A stretch of 64,000 nucleotides of DNA from Sinimarinibacterium arenosum (GCF_005047655.1 NZ_SUKF01000011.1:31578-95577); one strand, 5' to 3'; positions 8,751 through 17,490 are shown, counted from the stretch's first letter. Made by a program: numbers and translations. Notes: generated by a model not told the origin, from the sequence alone.

Positions 8751-9074
8751 ATGTCCATTCAAAAGTCTGCTTCCGTCCTCTTGTTTCTGTTCTCCGCCGC
8801 CGCCACGGCGGGCGTGCCCGCGGGCAAGGGCGAGGAAATCGTCAAGAAGAGCTGCGCGATGTGCCACCAGATGCCCGGCATGGGCGCGCCGGTGGTTGGC
8901 AACAAGGCGGACTGGACTGCGCGCATTGCGCAGGGCAAGCCGACGCTTTACGACCACGCAATCAAGGGTTTCCAAGGGGCCAAGGGCGTGATGCCGCCCA
9001 AGGGCGCCAACCCCGCGCTGACCGACGACGAGATCAAGGCGGCGGTTGATTACATGGTGGGGCAGATTAAATAG
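8751..9074 (+). CDS. small monohaem cytochrome c (c5-like)
   Basis: 107 residues: Sec signal peptide (LLFLFSAAATAG), one haem-binding CAMCH near residue 39 and a probable axial Met in GVMPPKGA, the arrangement of class I cytochrome c5-type proteins. It would be a soluble periplasmic electron carrier. The ATG at 8751 was chosen because it gives a complete signal peptide; an in-frame ATG at 8667 overlaps the FNR-type box and can be excluded as the natural start. It is divergent from the haem-propeller/GMC operon and shares its double-box control region, so it is a natural candidate electron shuttle for that operon or for nitric/nitrous oxide reduction (inference). Confidence 0.85.
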   Translation: MSIQKSASVLLFLFSAAATAGVPAGKGEEIVKKSCAMCHQMPGMGAPVVGNKADWTARIAQGKPTLYDHAIKGFQGAKGVMPPKGANPALTDDEIKAAVDYMVGQIK

Positions 9075-9260
9075 CGGGTGATCGCAGAGTTCATGGACGC
9101 CGATAAGCGATGCGGCGACGATGGGGAAGGCGTACTGAAGAAGTAGATGTGCCTCTTCATCAGCCGCGTGTCGGGCGATAGGATTTCACCTTGAACGGTT
9201 CTGGCGCCGCTGGCCGCAACCGCAGGTGGATCAGAGGCGCGTACGCGGAGGAAGGGCAAG

Positions 9261-9881
9261 ATGAGTGCTGCACCGAAGACGGTACTCGATGTATCGCCCG
9301 AGGAGGCCGCCGCGATCCGCGCGGCGGTGCGCGCTGCGGACTTGTCGCAACTGGGGCAGGGCTATGTCCTGGCCTCTCCCGCGCATGTGGCGGGGCTTGT
9401 GGATCTGCTCAGCGACCCCGCCGTTTCGGATCCCATCTACGACCTGCCGCGGCCGTTGACTGCGGGCAACATTGCAACCTTGGTGGAGGAGGCCCGGTGC
9501 GCCCGCGAAGTCGGCGAAGGCCTGTTGGTTGTCCTGGTGGACACCGCGGGGCGCATCGCCAGCTATTCCCGCTTCACGGTCTGGCCGGAGCGCTCCGCCG
9601 CCGAGATTGTCGGAGCCTATCGCGCCGACCTGCAAAGCGTAGGCGTCGGCAAGACCGGCGCGGCGCGCAGCTTCGGCTGGATGTTCGAGTCGCTGGGTGT
9701 GCGCCTGATCGGCGTCACCGCTGCGCTCGACAACGTCCGTTCGGCCGGCGTGATCGAGGCGGCTGGCTTCCGGCCGATGGGTGAGCGCGACAGCGTCCGC
9801 CCGGATGGATCCGTCCGCCGCTCCCTCTACTGGGAAGGAACGCGCGAGGCTTGGCGCCAGCGCATGCAATCATCGCGGTGA
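9261..9881 (+). CDS. GNAT-family N-acetyltransferase
   Basis: 206 residues; the C-terminal half has the GNAT fold signs: VLVDTAGRIASYSRF as a strand pair, the region VGVGKTGAARSFGWMFESLGVRLIGVTAALDNVRSAGVIEAAGFRPMGERD split across acetyl-CoA binding and the typical N-x-R-S-A-x-V-x-E-x-x-GF element. The first 80 residues form a separate helical part. It resembles RimJ/RimL-like acetyltransferases, but the acceptor substrate cannot be read from sequence. Cytoplasmic. It stands alone between a cytochrome and a convergent small gene, and no regulatory box is seen before it. A ribosome site GGAAGGGCAAG precedes the ATG. Confidence 0.65.
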   Translation: MSAAPKTVLDVSPEEAAAIRAAVRAADLSQLGQGYVLASPAHVAGLVDLLSDPAVSDPIYDLPRPLTAGNIATLVEEARCAREVGEGLLVVLVDTAGRIASYSRFTVWPERSAAEIVGAYRADLQSVGVGKTGAARSFGWMFESLGVRLIGVTAALDNVRSAGVIEAAGFRPMGERDSVRPDGSVRRSLYWEGTREAWRQRMQSSR

Positions 9882-9912
9882 ACAGCTTGATATCGTGTCC
9901 TTCGCCGGACGC

Positions 9913-10233
9913 TCACTTTACGTTCACAGCAAGGCTCTCCAGCGTGATCACTTTGCCTTGCAGGCTTGTGGTGCAAACCGCCTGCGCAATCGTGCCGCCT
10001 CTGGCACGCGCTTTGAGATCGACTGTGTAGTGCTTCTTGCGCGCCAGCAGTTCAATGATGCTCGGCGCCGGGTACAGTTTCTTCACCACGACGTTTCGAT
10101 TGGAAAACTGCTGATCCACAAATGCGGCGGCGCATGCATTGACCGCGCGATCGGCGCCCCCGGCTTGTGCTGCAAGGGGCGCAGCGGCAATGGTGAGAGA
10201 CGTCCACAGCACCGCAATCATTCGCGTGTTCAT
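9913..10233 (-). CDS. small secreted protein of unknown function, FNR-controlled
   Basis: 106 residues with a Sec signal peptide (MIAVLWTSLTIAAAPLAAQA) and a mature part of about 80 residues with two cysteines (VNACAAAF and AVCTTSLQG), probably a disulfide. Not recognised as a named family. A well-matched FNR-type box lies 57 bases upstream with a possible -10 (TACCCT) at the right distance, so it should be induced with the respiratory genes. A degenerate second copy is present at 56260-56519, where the C-terminal half (LARKKYYTVDL, AQAICTTSQQGTVI) is clearly similar. The shared 3' flank suggests a segmental duplication. Periplasmic location is predicted; function is unknown. Confidence 0.7.
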   Translation of the reverse strand: MNTRMIAVLWTSLTIAAAPLAAQAGGADRAVNACAAAFVDQQFSNRNVVVKKLYPAPSIIELLARKKHYTVDLKARARGGTIAQAVCTTSLQGKVITLESLAVNVK

Positions 10234-10289
10234 CGTAGTCGCATTCCCAGCGGGACGGCGCAGGGTATTCGCACGATCCGCACCAGGAC

Positions 10290-10303
10290 TTGATATAGAT
10301 CAA
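10290..10303. promoter_or_regulatory. FNR/ANR/DNR-type box, perfect consensus
   Basis: TTGATATAGATCAA matches TTGAT-N4-ATCAA exactly. It lies before the small secreted protein gene on the minus strand. A TACCCT hexamer at 10267-10262 is near the -10 position of a class II FNR promoter. Confidence 0.85.
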
Positions 10304-10350
10304 CTTGCGCAAGATGCCAGTTGATAGCGTCTATGGGCCATCCGCACGGG

Positions 10351-13257
10351 CTAACCGCAGTTACCAACATGGCCGCACGCCGTGCAGGCATCGCAGCCGT
10401 CGCGCTTGATCACTGCGTAGGCGCCGCAGTCGGGGCAGCGGCGGCCAGCAATGGCGGTCGCGGCGCCTTCGCGTCGCATCGCACACGCCGGCGCTTCGAG
10501 CACCCCCATCGGCCGCGTCGGCCGGCCTTCCGCGTCGAGCAGCCCGAGCATCTGGTAGCGGTGCAGGATCAGCCGTGCGAGGTAGGCGATGGTCGACGGC
10601 CAGGTCTGCGACTTGGCACTGCCCGGCGTCGGCGCGAAGAAGTCGCCCAGCGGTTCCGCATACGACAGCAGCTTGCGCAGCTTGGCGCCGATCCAGGCGA
10701 CGTCGATGATGCGCATGTCCAGGGTCAGCAGGCGCGCGAGGCCGTCGAAGTCGCGCGGGTAGTCGCCGGCGAGCCAGACGCTGTACGGGCGGCGTGAGCC
10801 GTCGGGCAGCAGCAGCTCCTTAAGCGTCAGCACGAAGTCGTCGCCGGTGCCGGGATTGCACACGTCCACGGTCCACGACATCGTACCGTCGGTGCTGGTC
10901 TTGGGTTCGTGTTCGCTCATCAGCGCATTGAGCACCGGAGTCGGACCGTCGTGCGCGAACGCGCCGAGCTGTTCGCAGCGCAGGCGCACGAGCTTGGCGA
11001 ACGCGGCGGTTGGGCTGCCGAGCACGACTTCGCGTCCGTCGGGCGGTAATGCGACGCGGATCAACTGACCGCCGGTGCACTCGAGCGAATCGAGTTTGCG
11101 GCGCAGCCAGGCTCGGTCGTTCGAGCGCATGTCCATCGACAGCAGCTTGGCGGTCGCGCCCAGGCCGCGCGGTTGTTCGGCGCCGTTGACCCAGGCCTCG
11201 AACGGCCAGGCCGTGCCGTTCTCGGTGTGGCCTACGAACACTGCGAAACGCACGCCGCCGTCCTCAATCATGTAGGTCCAAGACGGATTGCCGGTAAGCA
11301 GCTGCGGCCGGCCTGGCCAGCGCAGGCTCGCCAGCGCCGGCGCCGGCACCTGGTCCAGGCGCACGCGGCGATCGGGGTCGTCGGCCGCGAGCTGCGCCGG
11401 CTTGGCAGCGGGTTCAGGTGCGACCGTCAGAACCGCGCCTGTCACGTCGTTTGGGCGGTAGGTCGTGCAGCCTTTGCACCCGAGCGTCCAGGCTTCGATG
11501 TATACGTTCTCGAAGTCGGCGAAGGGATAGTCGACCGGAACGCCGATCGTCTTGCTGATGCTGGTGTCGATATATGGTTGCACCGCGGCCTGAATGCGCA
11601 GGTGATCGGCCACGCCCAGCGTCTGCGCGGAGACGAAATAGTCGGGCAGATGTTCCACATCGCCGCCCAGTTCCCGGTACAGGCGATAGGCATAGTCCTC
11701 GACCGGCCAGCTGATCTTCTCGCCGCTTCCGCTGCGTGCCGTGCGCGTGTAATACCAGGCGAAGGCCGGCTCGATGCCGCCGGTGACGTTGCGGCCGAAG
11801 GCCAGCGAGATCGTGCCGGTCGGCGCGATCGCCAGCAGGTGGCTGTTGCGGATGCCGTGCGTGTGGATACCGTCGCGGATGTCGTCCGGCAACCGGCGCG
11901 CGAAGCCGGACTGCAGATACGCTTCGGCATCGAGCCGCGGGAAACGACCGCGCTCCTGCGCCAGCGCGATGCTGGCGCGGTATGCGGCGTCGCGCATCGT
12001 CTGCGCGACGCGTTCGGCAAAGGCCACGGCCTCGTCCGAGCCGTAGCGCAGCCGCAGCATCGCCATCGCCGTGCCCAGCGCGGTGAAGCCCAGGCCGACG
12101 CGACGCTTGTCGGCCGCTTCGCGGGCCTGCTGTGGCAGCGGCCAGTAGGTGATGTCGAGCACGTTGTCGAGCATTCGCACGGCCACAGCGACGGTGGCTT
12201 CGAGCTTCTCCCAGTCGAGCTGCGCGCCGGCGCTGAACGCGTCCTGCACGTAGCGGCTGAGATTGACTGAACCCAGGCAGCAGCAGCCGTAATCGGGCAG
12301 GGGCTCTTCGCCGCAGGGGTTGGTCGCTTCGATGGTTTCGCAGTAGTGCAGGTTGTTGTCGGCGTTCATGCGGTCGATGAACACCACGCCCGGATCGGCG
12401 GTGTGGTAGGTGGTCTCCATGATCCGCCGGAACAACTCGCGTGCCGGCAGTACGCGGTAAACCCAGCGGCCGTCACTGTCGCGGCGGTATGCCTGCGGGT
12501 GCACTGTCGGATCGGGCTCGGCGTCGTGCACCAGCGCATGCTCGCCGTCGTCGATCACCGCCTGCATGAAGGCGTCCGTGCAGGCGACGGACAGGTTGAA
12601 GTTCGACAGCGTGCGCAGTCGCTGCTGCAGGCCGTCCAGATCCGCCCCGGCGACGCCACCGCTGCGCAGCTTCTGTGCCTCGGCGCGGATGTCCTTCGCA
12701 GCGACGAATTCCTCGATGTCGGGATGGTCACAGCGCAGGATGCCCATCTGCGCGCCGCGTCGTGCACCGGCGCTTTCGACCGTCTCGCAGGACCGGTCGA
12801 ACACGCGCATGTAGCTGACCGGTCCGCTGGCGCGCGAACGCGTGCCGCGCACGCGCGCGCCCTTGGGTCGGATGTGGCTGAAGTCGTACCCGACGCCGCC
12901 GCCGCGGCGCAGCGTCTCCGCGGCCTGCATCAGCGCCGCGTAGATGCCCGGACGTCCGGACGCGTCCTCGGACACCGCGTCGCCGACCGGTTGCACGAAG
13001 CAGTTGATCAGCGTTGCCTGGATGTCGGTGCCGCAGGCCGACATCACGCGGCCGGCGGGGCAGAAGCCGTCCTGCATTGCCTGCAGGAAGCGCGCCTCCC
13101 AATCCGCGCGCGCGTCGGCGCGCTCGGCCGCAGCAAGGCCGTGTGCGACACGGCGGAACACGTCGTCGACCGTCGCCTCGTCGGCCTTGCAGTACTTGTC
13201 CTTGAGTACGCTGTCGTAGAAAACTTCCTGCATGGACCACAGCTTGTTGGTCGTCAT
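10351..13257 (-). CDS. nrdJ: adenosylcobalamin-dependent (class II) ribonucleotide reductase
   Basis: 968 residues. The enzyme makes deoxyribonucleotides with a B12-generated thiyl radical, so it works with or without oxygen. Visible features: the N-terminal first cysteine region (SACGTDIQATLINCF), the loop LRRGGGVGYDFSHIRPKGA, the active-site NPCGEEPLPDYGCC (catalytic Cys and Glu), the phosphate-binding APTGTISL, and a C-terminal zinc-ribbon-like tail (CPDCGAYAVIKRDGCDACTACG). Start: ATG at 13257 (MTTNKLWSM), since a longer frame beginning at 13305 lacks homology. A perfect FNR-type box stands 108 bases upstream, which fits a need for nucleotide reduction during anaerobic growth. The C-terminal 300 residues contain a duplicated TSCPD-like domain. 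Confidence 0.95.
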   Translation of the reverse strand: MTTNKLWSMQEVFYDSVLKDKYCKADEATVDDVFRRVAHGLAAAERADARADWEARFLQAMQDGFCPAGRVMSACGTDIQATLINCFVQPVGDAVSEDASGRPGIYAALMQAAETLRRGGGVGYDFSHIRPKGARVRGTRSRASGPVSYMRVFDRSCETVESAGARRGAQMGILRCDHPDIEEFVAAKDIRAEAQKLRSGGVAGADLDGLQQRLRTLSNFNLSVACTDAFMQAVIDDGEHALVHDAEPDPTVHPQAYRRDSDGRWVYRVLPARELFRRIMETTYHTADPGVVFIDRMNADNNLHYCETIEATNPCGEEPLPDYGCCCLGSVNLSRYVQDAFSAGAQLDWEKLEATVAVAVRMLDNVLDITYWPLPQQAREAADKRRVGLGFTALGTAMAMLRLRYGSDEAVAFAERVAQTMRDAAYRASIALAQERGRFPRLDAEAYLQSGFARRLPDDIRDGIHTHGIRNSHLLAIAPTGTISLAFGRNVTGGIEPAFAWYYTRTARSGSGEKISWPVEDYAYRLYRELGGDVEHLPDYFVSAQTLGVADHLRIQAAVQPYIDTSISKTIGVPVDYPFADFENVYIEAWTLGCKGCTTYRPNDVTGAVLTVAPEPAAKPAQLAADDPDRRVRLDQVPAPALASLRWPGRPQLLTGNPSWTYMIEDGGVRFAVFVGHTENGTAWPFEAWVNGAEQPRGLGATAKLLSMDMRSNDRAWLRRKLDSLECTGGQLIRVALPPDGREVVLGSPTAAFAKLVRLRCEQLGAFAHDGPTPVLNALMSEHEPKTSTDGTMSWTVDVCNPGTGDDFVLTLKELLLPDGSRRPYSVWLAGDYPRDFDGLARLLTLDMRIIDVAWIGAKLRKLLSYAEPLGDFFAPTPGSAKSQTWPSTIAYLARLILHRYQMLGLLDAEGRPTRPMGVLEAPACAMRREGAATAIAGRRCPDCGAYAVIKRDGCDACTACGHVGNCG

Positions 13258-13364
13258 CTTGCCCCCTGCCCGGTGCGCGTCGAGATTAAAGACAGCCAAA
13301 ATCACATGATGTTGTGTCTCGGCCGCGGTATAGATACATCCTATTGGGTCCCGCCCAAACGCCT

Positions 13365-13378
13365 TTGATTTAAATCAA
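13365..13378. promoter_or_regulatory. FNR/ANR/DNR-type box, perfect consensus, divergent
   Basis: TTGATTTAAATCAA is perfectly palindromic and matches the consensus. It lies between nrdJ (minus) and the DUF1302 gene (plus). A GATGAT hexamer at 13401 fits a plus-strand -10; TATCTA at 13336-13331 is a possible minus-strand -10. The symmetric site could drive both genes. Confidence 0.85.
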
Positions 13379-13436
13379 GAGGCTGTCCGGCGCACTGCCA
13401 GATGATGGATTTCACTAACATCTGGGCCTAAGTGGC

Positions 13437-15587
13437 ATGAGCGGAAGCCGGGGGTGCAGCGGCGAGAGGCAGGGCCGCGCTCGCGAGATTGTGCGGGCGC
13501 TGGCTCTGATTCCAGGACTGGTTTCGATACCGGTCCACGCGTCACCTGACGCTCCGGGGTGGACGCTGTCCATGCATCACCGCGTGTCGGCTGGCGCGGC
13601 GTGGCGAACCGCGGCGCGTGATCCCTCTCTGATCGGCAAGGCCAGCCTCGATCCGGACCTGTGCGCTGCAGACGACTGCCTGGGGGCGACGGGCGCCGAT
13701 ACCGCGCCCAACGCGCGTTATCTCGCCGCGCGCGGCGCGCTGTCATCCAACACCGACGACGGCGACCTCAACTTCGAGCGCGGCGACGCGGTCGCCGCCA
13801 CGACGAAGTGGCAGGTCGAGGCGCTGGCCGAGCACGGCTCGTGGAGCATGCAGCTCTCGGGGCTGGCTTTCTATGACCCGCTTCGGGACCGGTTGCGGCA
13901 ATTCCATCCTAACGAGATCGTCGTGCCCGGCCCGCAGCCAGGCGTGCCGCTGCGCCAGCGTCGCGGCCTGCAGGCGCGGCGCGCGGAAGGACATGGCGTA
14001 CGGCTCCAGGACGCCTATGTGCGTTACGCGGACCTGCTCGCCGACGTCATCCCGGTGGACATCAGTGTCGGCCGGCAGACCGTGTTGTGGGGCGTCAGCG
14101 CGCTGGCGACGCAGGGCACGCTCAATGTCGTCAACCCGCCCGACGTCAACAGCCTCGTGCGCCCGGGATTGCGGATGACCGAAGTGTTCCAGCCGCTGGG
14201 CATGACGCTGCTGCGTCTGGGACCGTTGCCCTCGGGCACTGCGGTCGAGGCCTTCCAGCTGTACGAGTGGCGGCCCTACGGCTTTCCGGCGAAAGGCTCG
14301 CTGCAGTCGTTTCTCGACGCCGGCAACGAAGTCGACGAGGACGACCACGTCGTCGGCCTGTTCTCGAAGGCGCCCGACGATCCGGGCCAGCTCGGCACGC
14401 CGGCGAATCCGCTGCTGGCGCGCGTGTCGGCGACCAGCTACTCGCTGCGGCGCGCTGCCAACCGCGAGCCGCGCAGCGGCGGGGAATTCGGCTTGGCCGT
14501 CTACCAGACGCTGCCGGACGTGCTCGAAGGCGCCGAGCTGGGCCTGCACTATGCGCGCTATCACAGCCGCGTTCCGGCGCTGTCGGCCTACGCGGCGCCG
14601 GCAAGCTGCACGCGCCGCGAGGGCAATGCCAACCACCGCGATACCGCGAGCGGCCTGCAGTTCCTCGCCGACTGCGGCGTGCCCTTTGTCGACCCGCCGG
14701 GCGACGGGTTCGAGGCGCTGCCGATCGACGGCGCGCGCTGGTTTCTCGAATACCCGGAGGACGTCGAGCTCTACGGCCTGTCGCTTGGCGCACAGGCCGG
14801 CGCGTGGCTGCTGCAGGCCGAAGCGGCGTGGCGGCCAAACCAGCCGGTGCAGGTCGACATGGAAGACGTGCTGTTCGCCGCCGTGCAGCCAGCGTTCCCG
14901 CGGGCAGACGTCGATCTGACCAGCCTCGCAGCGGGGCTCGGACTCGGCGCGTTCGTGCTGCCGTCGTCGCGCCGCGCCGCGCCGGACTTCCTGACCGCCC
15001 ATCGCGGTGGCGTGCCGGGCGAGATTGCGCCGGGCGAATACGTTCGCGGCTACGAACGTCTGCGCATGCTGAATACGACCCTGGGCGCGACGCGCATCTT
15101 TGCGCCGGAGGATTGGCTGCGCGCACATCAGGGTGCGTGGATTGCCGAGCTGCAGGCGGTGTGGCTGCCGGATCTGCCGTCGCTGGACCGCCTCCAGTTG
15201 GAGGGCCCGGGAACGCATACGCATGCCTCCGCGGGCGCCGCCGACAGCGGCGACGGGCTGCGCATCAATCCGCTGCGCAACACCGGCGGTTACGTCACGC
15301 GCCACGCTTGGGGCTATCGCACCGGCGTGGTGCTGCAGTACGACGACCTGCTGCACAGCCGTGTGCGCCTGTCGCCGGCACTGTTTCTGGTCCACGACGT
15401 CTCCGGCGTCGGTCCCGGTCTTGCGGAGAATTTTCTGGCCGGACGCAAGATCGGCTTCGCAGCGCTGGGCATCGCGCGCGGTTCCTGGCGGCTGGACGTG
15501 GGCCAGCTGGTCCACATCGGCGGCACCCGGCGCAACGTGCTGCGTGACCGTGACCAGTTTTCCCTGTCCTTATCGGTGGAGTTCTGA
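13437..15587 (+). CDS. DUF1302-family outer-membrane protein
   Basis: 716 residues with a signal peptide (ALALIPGLVSIPVHA) and a long beta-rich body resembling DUF1302 proteins: ARYLAARGALSSNTDDGDLNFERGD in pieces, VSVGRQTVLWG-like segment ISVGRQTVLWGVSA, TEVFQPLGMTLLRLG, and alternating aromatic/small residues toward a C-terminal strand ending in EF, as outer-membrane barrels require. Such proteins usually occur with DUF1329 partners, but here the downstream partners are two membrane-anchored beta-repeat proteins. The stop overlaps the next ATG (TGATG), so the three genes form an operon. Transport of a hydrophobic substrate is a guess; no function is established. The divergent FNR-type box at 13365 predicts anaerobic expression. 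Confidence 0.65.
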   Translation: MSGSRGCSGERQGRAREIVRALALIPGLVSIPVHASPDAPGWTLSMHHRVSAGAAWRTAARDPSLIGKASLDPDLCAADDCLGATGADTAPNARYLAARGALSSNTDDGDLNFERGDAVAATTKWQVEALAEHGSWSMQLSGLAFYDPLRDRLRQFHPNEIVVPGPQPGVPLRQRRGLQARRAEGHGVRLQDAYVRYADLLADVIPVDISVGRQTVLWGVSALATQGTLNVVNPPDVNSLVRPGLRMTEVFQPLGMTLLRLGPLPSGTAVEAFQLYEWRPYGFPAKGSLQSFLDAGNEVDEDDHVVGLFSKAPDDPGQLGTPANPLLARVSATSYSLRRAANREPRSGGEFGLAVYQTLPDVLEGAELGLHYARYHSRVPALSAYAAPASCTRREGNANHRDTASGLQFLADCGVPFVDPPGDGFEALPIDGARWFLEYPEDVELYGLSLGAQAGAWLLQAEAAWRPNQPVQVDMEDVLFAAVQPAFPRADVDLTSLAAGLGLGAFVLPSSRRAAPDFLTAHRGGVPGEIAPGEYVRGYERLRMLNTTLGATRIFAPEDWLRAHQGAWIAELQAVWLPDLPSLDRLQLEGPGTHTHASAGAADSGDGLRINPLRNTGGYVTRHAWGYRTGVVLQYDDLLHSRVRLSPALFLVHDVSGVGPGLAENFLAGRKIGFAALGIARGSWRLDVGQLVHIGGTRRNVLRDRDQFSLSLSVEF

Positions 15588-16285
15588 TGCGCGGCCCGGC
15601 CCTCGTCCTGCTGTTCACGTTGTCATCCGCGGCTGGCGTGACCGGCGGCCTCATCGGCGGTCTGGCGATCCTCAAACCGGACCGCCTGCAGCTACCGGTG
15701 CGAAATCAGGACATGAACATCGTTATCAAGGACCCCATGGGCATGCACGCCGAAGTGCTGGATCCGGTCGAGGTGGATATCGCCGACACGATCCATGCGC
15801 GTGTGCCGGTGAACCAGACGCTGCAGCTGCCGGTCGCCGATACGCTCAACGTCGTCGCCCACTTCGACAGTCCGGTGCGGATCCGCATGGACGTGCCGGT
15901 GAAGCACCAGCTCCACCTCGACCAGGCGATCCCGCTCAATACCGTCGTCGAAACCGAATTTCTCGGCGTGCGGCAACGACTGCCGATCCGCGGGCTCATC
16001 CCGATCAAGGCGGACGTGCCGATCAGCCTGACCATTCCGATCGATCAGGACATGCCGCTGAAGTTCGATGCGCCGATGGCGATCAAGTTCGATCAGGTGC
16101 TGAACGTACCGCTGCAAACGGAGTTCGAGGCCGACATCCCGATCCGTGGCCGCCTGAGCATGCCGGTGATCGGCCCTCTCGACACACGTGTCGTGATCGA
16201 TCCGACGCCGGTGCTGATCGAAGTGCAGTCGGCCGACATCGACTTGCCGATCGACGCGCTACGCCTGCTCAGAGACCGGCCATGA
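15587..16285 (+). CDS. membrane-anchored periplasmic beta-repeat protein
   Basis: 232 residues: one N-terminal membrane helix (LVLLFTLSSAAGVTGGLIGGLAIL) followed by a repetitive beta pattern in which 'V/P-V-x-L-x-L-P-V/I' units recur (VNQTLQLPVADTLNVV, VKHQLHLDQAIPLNTVV, KADVPISLTIPIDQDMPL). Not assigned to a named family. The strand-turn repeat length is about 20 residues, suggesting an elongated beta structure in the periplasm. It overlaps the DUF1302 gene (1 base) and the next gene (ATGA), whose N-terminal half is a paralogue with the same topology. A trans-periplasmic tether linking the inner membrane to the DUF1302 barrel is an attractive but unproven inference. Confidence 0.55.
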   Translation: MRGPALVLLFTLSSAAGVTGGLIGGLAILKPDRLQLPVRNQDMNIVIKDPMGMHAEVLDPVEVDIADTIHARVPVNQTLQLPVADTLNVVAHFDSPVRIRMDVPVKHQLHLDQAIPLNTVVETEFLGVRQRLPIRGLIPIKADVPISLTIPIDQDMPLKFDAPMAIKFDQVLNVPLQTEFEADIPIRGRLSMPVIGPLDTRVVIDPTPVLIEVQSADIDLPIDALRLLRDRP

Positions 16286-17490
16286 CGCTGCTGCGCGCGC
16301 TGCTGCTGGCGCTGATTGCGGCCGCGGCCGCCGCGCTCATCGGCATGGGAGTCGCCGTGCTGACGTTCTCGGTTCCGACGCAGCTGCAACCCGACGTGCT
16401 GATGGAGCAGCAGCCGATGCAGATCCGCTTCAAGGAAGGCATGGCCGCGACGCTGGATGCGGCGCGCCTGCAGCGACTGCAGGTGCGCGGACAAGTCGAG
16501 ACTGTGCTGCCGGTGCGCGACACGCTGAGCGTTCCGCTGCGCGGGCGCTACCGTCTGCGCGCCCAGTTCGATCAGCGGGTGCCGGTGCGCCTCATGGTGC
16601 GGCACACCGTCTCTTTGCCGGTGACGACAACCGCAGAGATCGAGGCAGCGACACAGTTTCAGTATGCGGGCGCCAAGCAGTACCGCAACGTCCGCTTCCG
16701 GGCGCGGCTGCCGCTGCGGTTCAACCTTCAGCTGCCGCTCGAGGTTCACGTCGACACGCTGGCGCGCGTGACCGCATCCGTGCCGCTGACCGCGGTAATG
16801 AATCAGGATCTGCGCGTGGACTTTCGCGGCGATCTGCGGACGCGGCTAGACCTGGATCACGTGTTTCACGGCGTGACCCTTGGCGCGATACGTGCGACTC
16901 TTCGTCCGCAGTCCGGGATCGTCAACATCATTGTGACGCGAGCCCTGTTGCGTTGGCCATGGCGCCCGTCCGCACGGAACGCCGCGGAGACATTTGATCC
17001 AGATCAACTCGCCCGCAGCGCGGTCCCGAATAATGATACGCAAGGGGCGCACGTCGCCCGCATGCAGGAGACGGCCATGATCGATGCGAGCTTCACGAGC
17101 GGCATTCCCATTGCGCCATACATCTACGCGCTCCTCGGAGTGTTCACGGTGTGCGTGGCCATTTTCTTTCTGCTGGCCTTGAACGATGCCGACGACGACA
17201 CGTGGCTGGTGCGCGGCTACCAGAGGCTGCGCCTGGCGCGTCTGCGTCTGCGTCTGATGCTGGAGAATCGACAGTTCGACCTCCGCGCCTATCTGCGTGC
17301 GGTTCCGGTTGCCGTGATCAAGCGCCAGATCGCAGCGTGCCGCGCCTGTCCCTGCAAGGCCGCGTGCGATCGTGCGCTCGCGTGCCGCGAAGCGGAGCTC
17401 GCCCGGCTGGCGTTCTGCCCGAACGTCGTTGAGATCGAGAAGCTCAAACGGTTGCTAGGCTTCGACGTCGCGCCACTCGCGCAGGCATAG
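16282..17490 (+). CDS. beta-repeat membrane protein running in frame into a DUF6455-like protein
   Basis: An uninterrupted 402-codon frame that starts by ATGA overlap with the upstream gene. Residues 1-230 parallel the preceding protein: N-terminal helix (LLLALIAAAAAALIGMGVAV) and beta repeats (VRGQVETVLPVRDTLSVPL, VPVRLMVRHTVSLPV). The homologous part should end near 16972, but no stop codon occurs. The frame then crosses a perfect FNR-type box (16994) and continues into a second membrane helix and a cysteine-rich DUF6455-like domain. Either this is a real fusion or two genes share a frame after loss of the first stop; the internal promoter, ribosome site and ATG at 17077 favour independent expression of the second part. 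See the nested entry. Confidence 0.5.
   Translation: MTLLRALLLALIAAAAAALIGMGVAVLTFSVPTQLQPDVLMEQQPMQIRFKEGMAATLDAARLQRLQVRGQVETVLPVRDTLSVPLRGRYRLRAQFDQRVPVRLMVRHTVSLPVTTTAEIEAATQFQYAGAKQYRNVRFRARLPLRFNLQLPLEVHVDTLARVTASVPLTAVMNQDLRVDFRGDLRTRLDLDHVFHGVTLGAIRATLRPQSGIVNIIVTRALLRWPWRPSARNAAETFDPDQLARSAVPNNDTQGAHVARMQETAMIDASFTSGIPIAPYIYALLGVFTVCVAIFFLLALNDADDDTWLVRGYQRLRLARLRLRLMLENRQFDLRAYLRAVPVAVIKRQIAACRACPCKAACDRALACREAELARLAFCPNVVEIEKLKRLLGFDVAPLAQA
16994..17007. promoter_or_regulatory. FNR/ANR/DNR-type box inside an open frame
   Basis: TTGATCCAGATCAA, perfect consensus. Its centre is about 41 bases before 17042, and AATAAT at 17029-17034 sits at the -10 position, the geometry of a class II FNR promoter. 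It would transcribe the DUF6455-like gene at 17077. Confidence 0.8.
17077..17490 (+). CDS. DUF6455-like membrane-anchored cysteine protein (nested start)
   Basis: 137 residues if begun at ATG 17077, which has AGGAG six bases upstream and the FNR-type promoter described above. An N-terminal helix (YIYALLGVFTVCVAIFFLLA) is followed by a basic segment (RLRLARLRLRLMLENRQFDLR) and a C-terminal cysteine cluster CRACPCKAACDRALACREAELARL then FCPN, which resembles DUF6455, a family of unknown function found in many aerobic and denitrifying proteobacteria. The Cys arrangement could bind metal. It lies in frame within the longer 16282 reading frame; I infer that the nested start is the physiological one. 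Followed by an OmpA-family gene 34 bases later. Confidence 0.55.
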   Translation: MIDASFTSGIPIAPYIYALLGVFTVCVAIFFLLALNDADDDTWLVRGYQRLRLARLRLRLMLENRQFDLRAYLRAVPVAVIKRQIAACRACPCKAACDRALACREAELARLAFCPNVVEIEKLKRLLGFDVAPLAQA

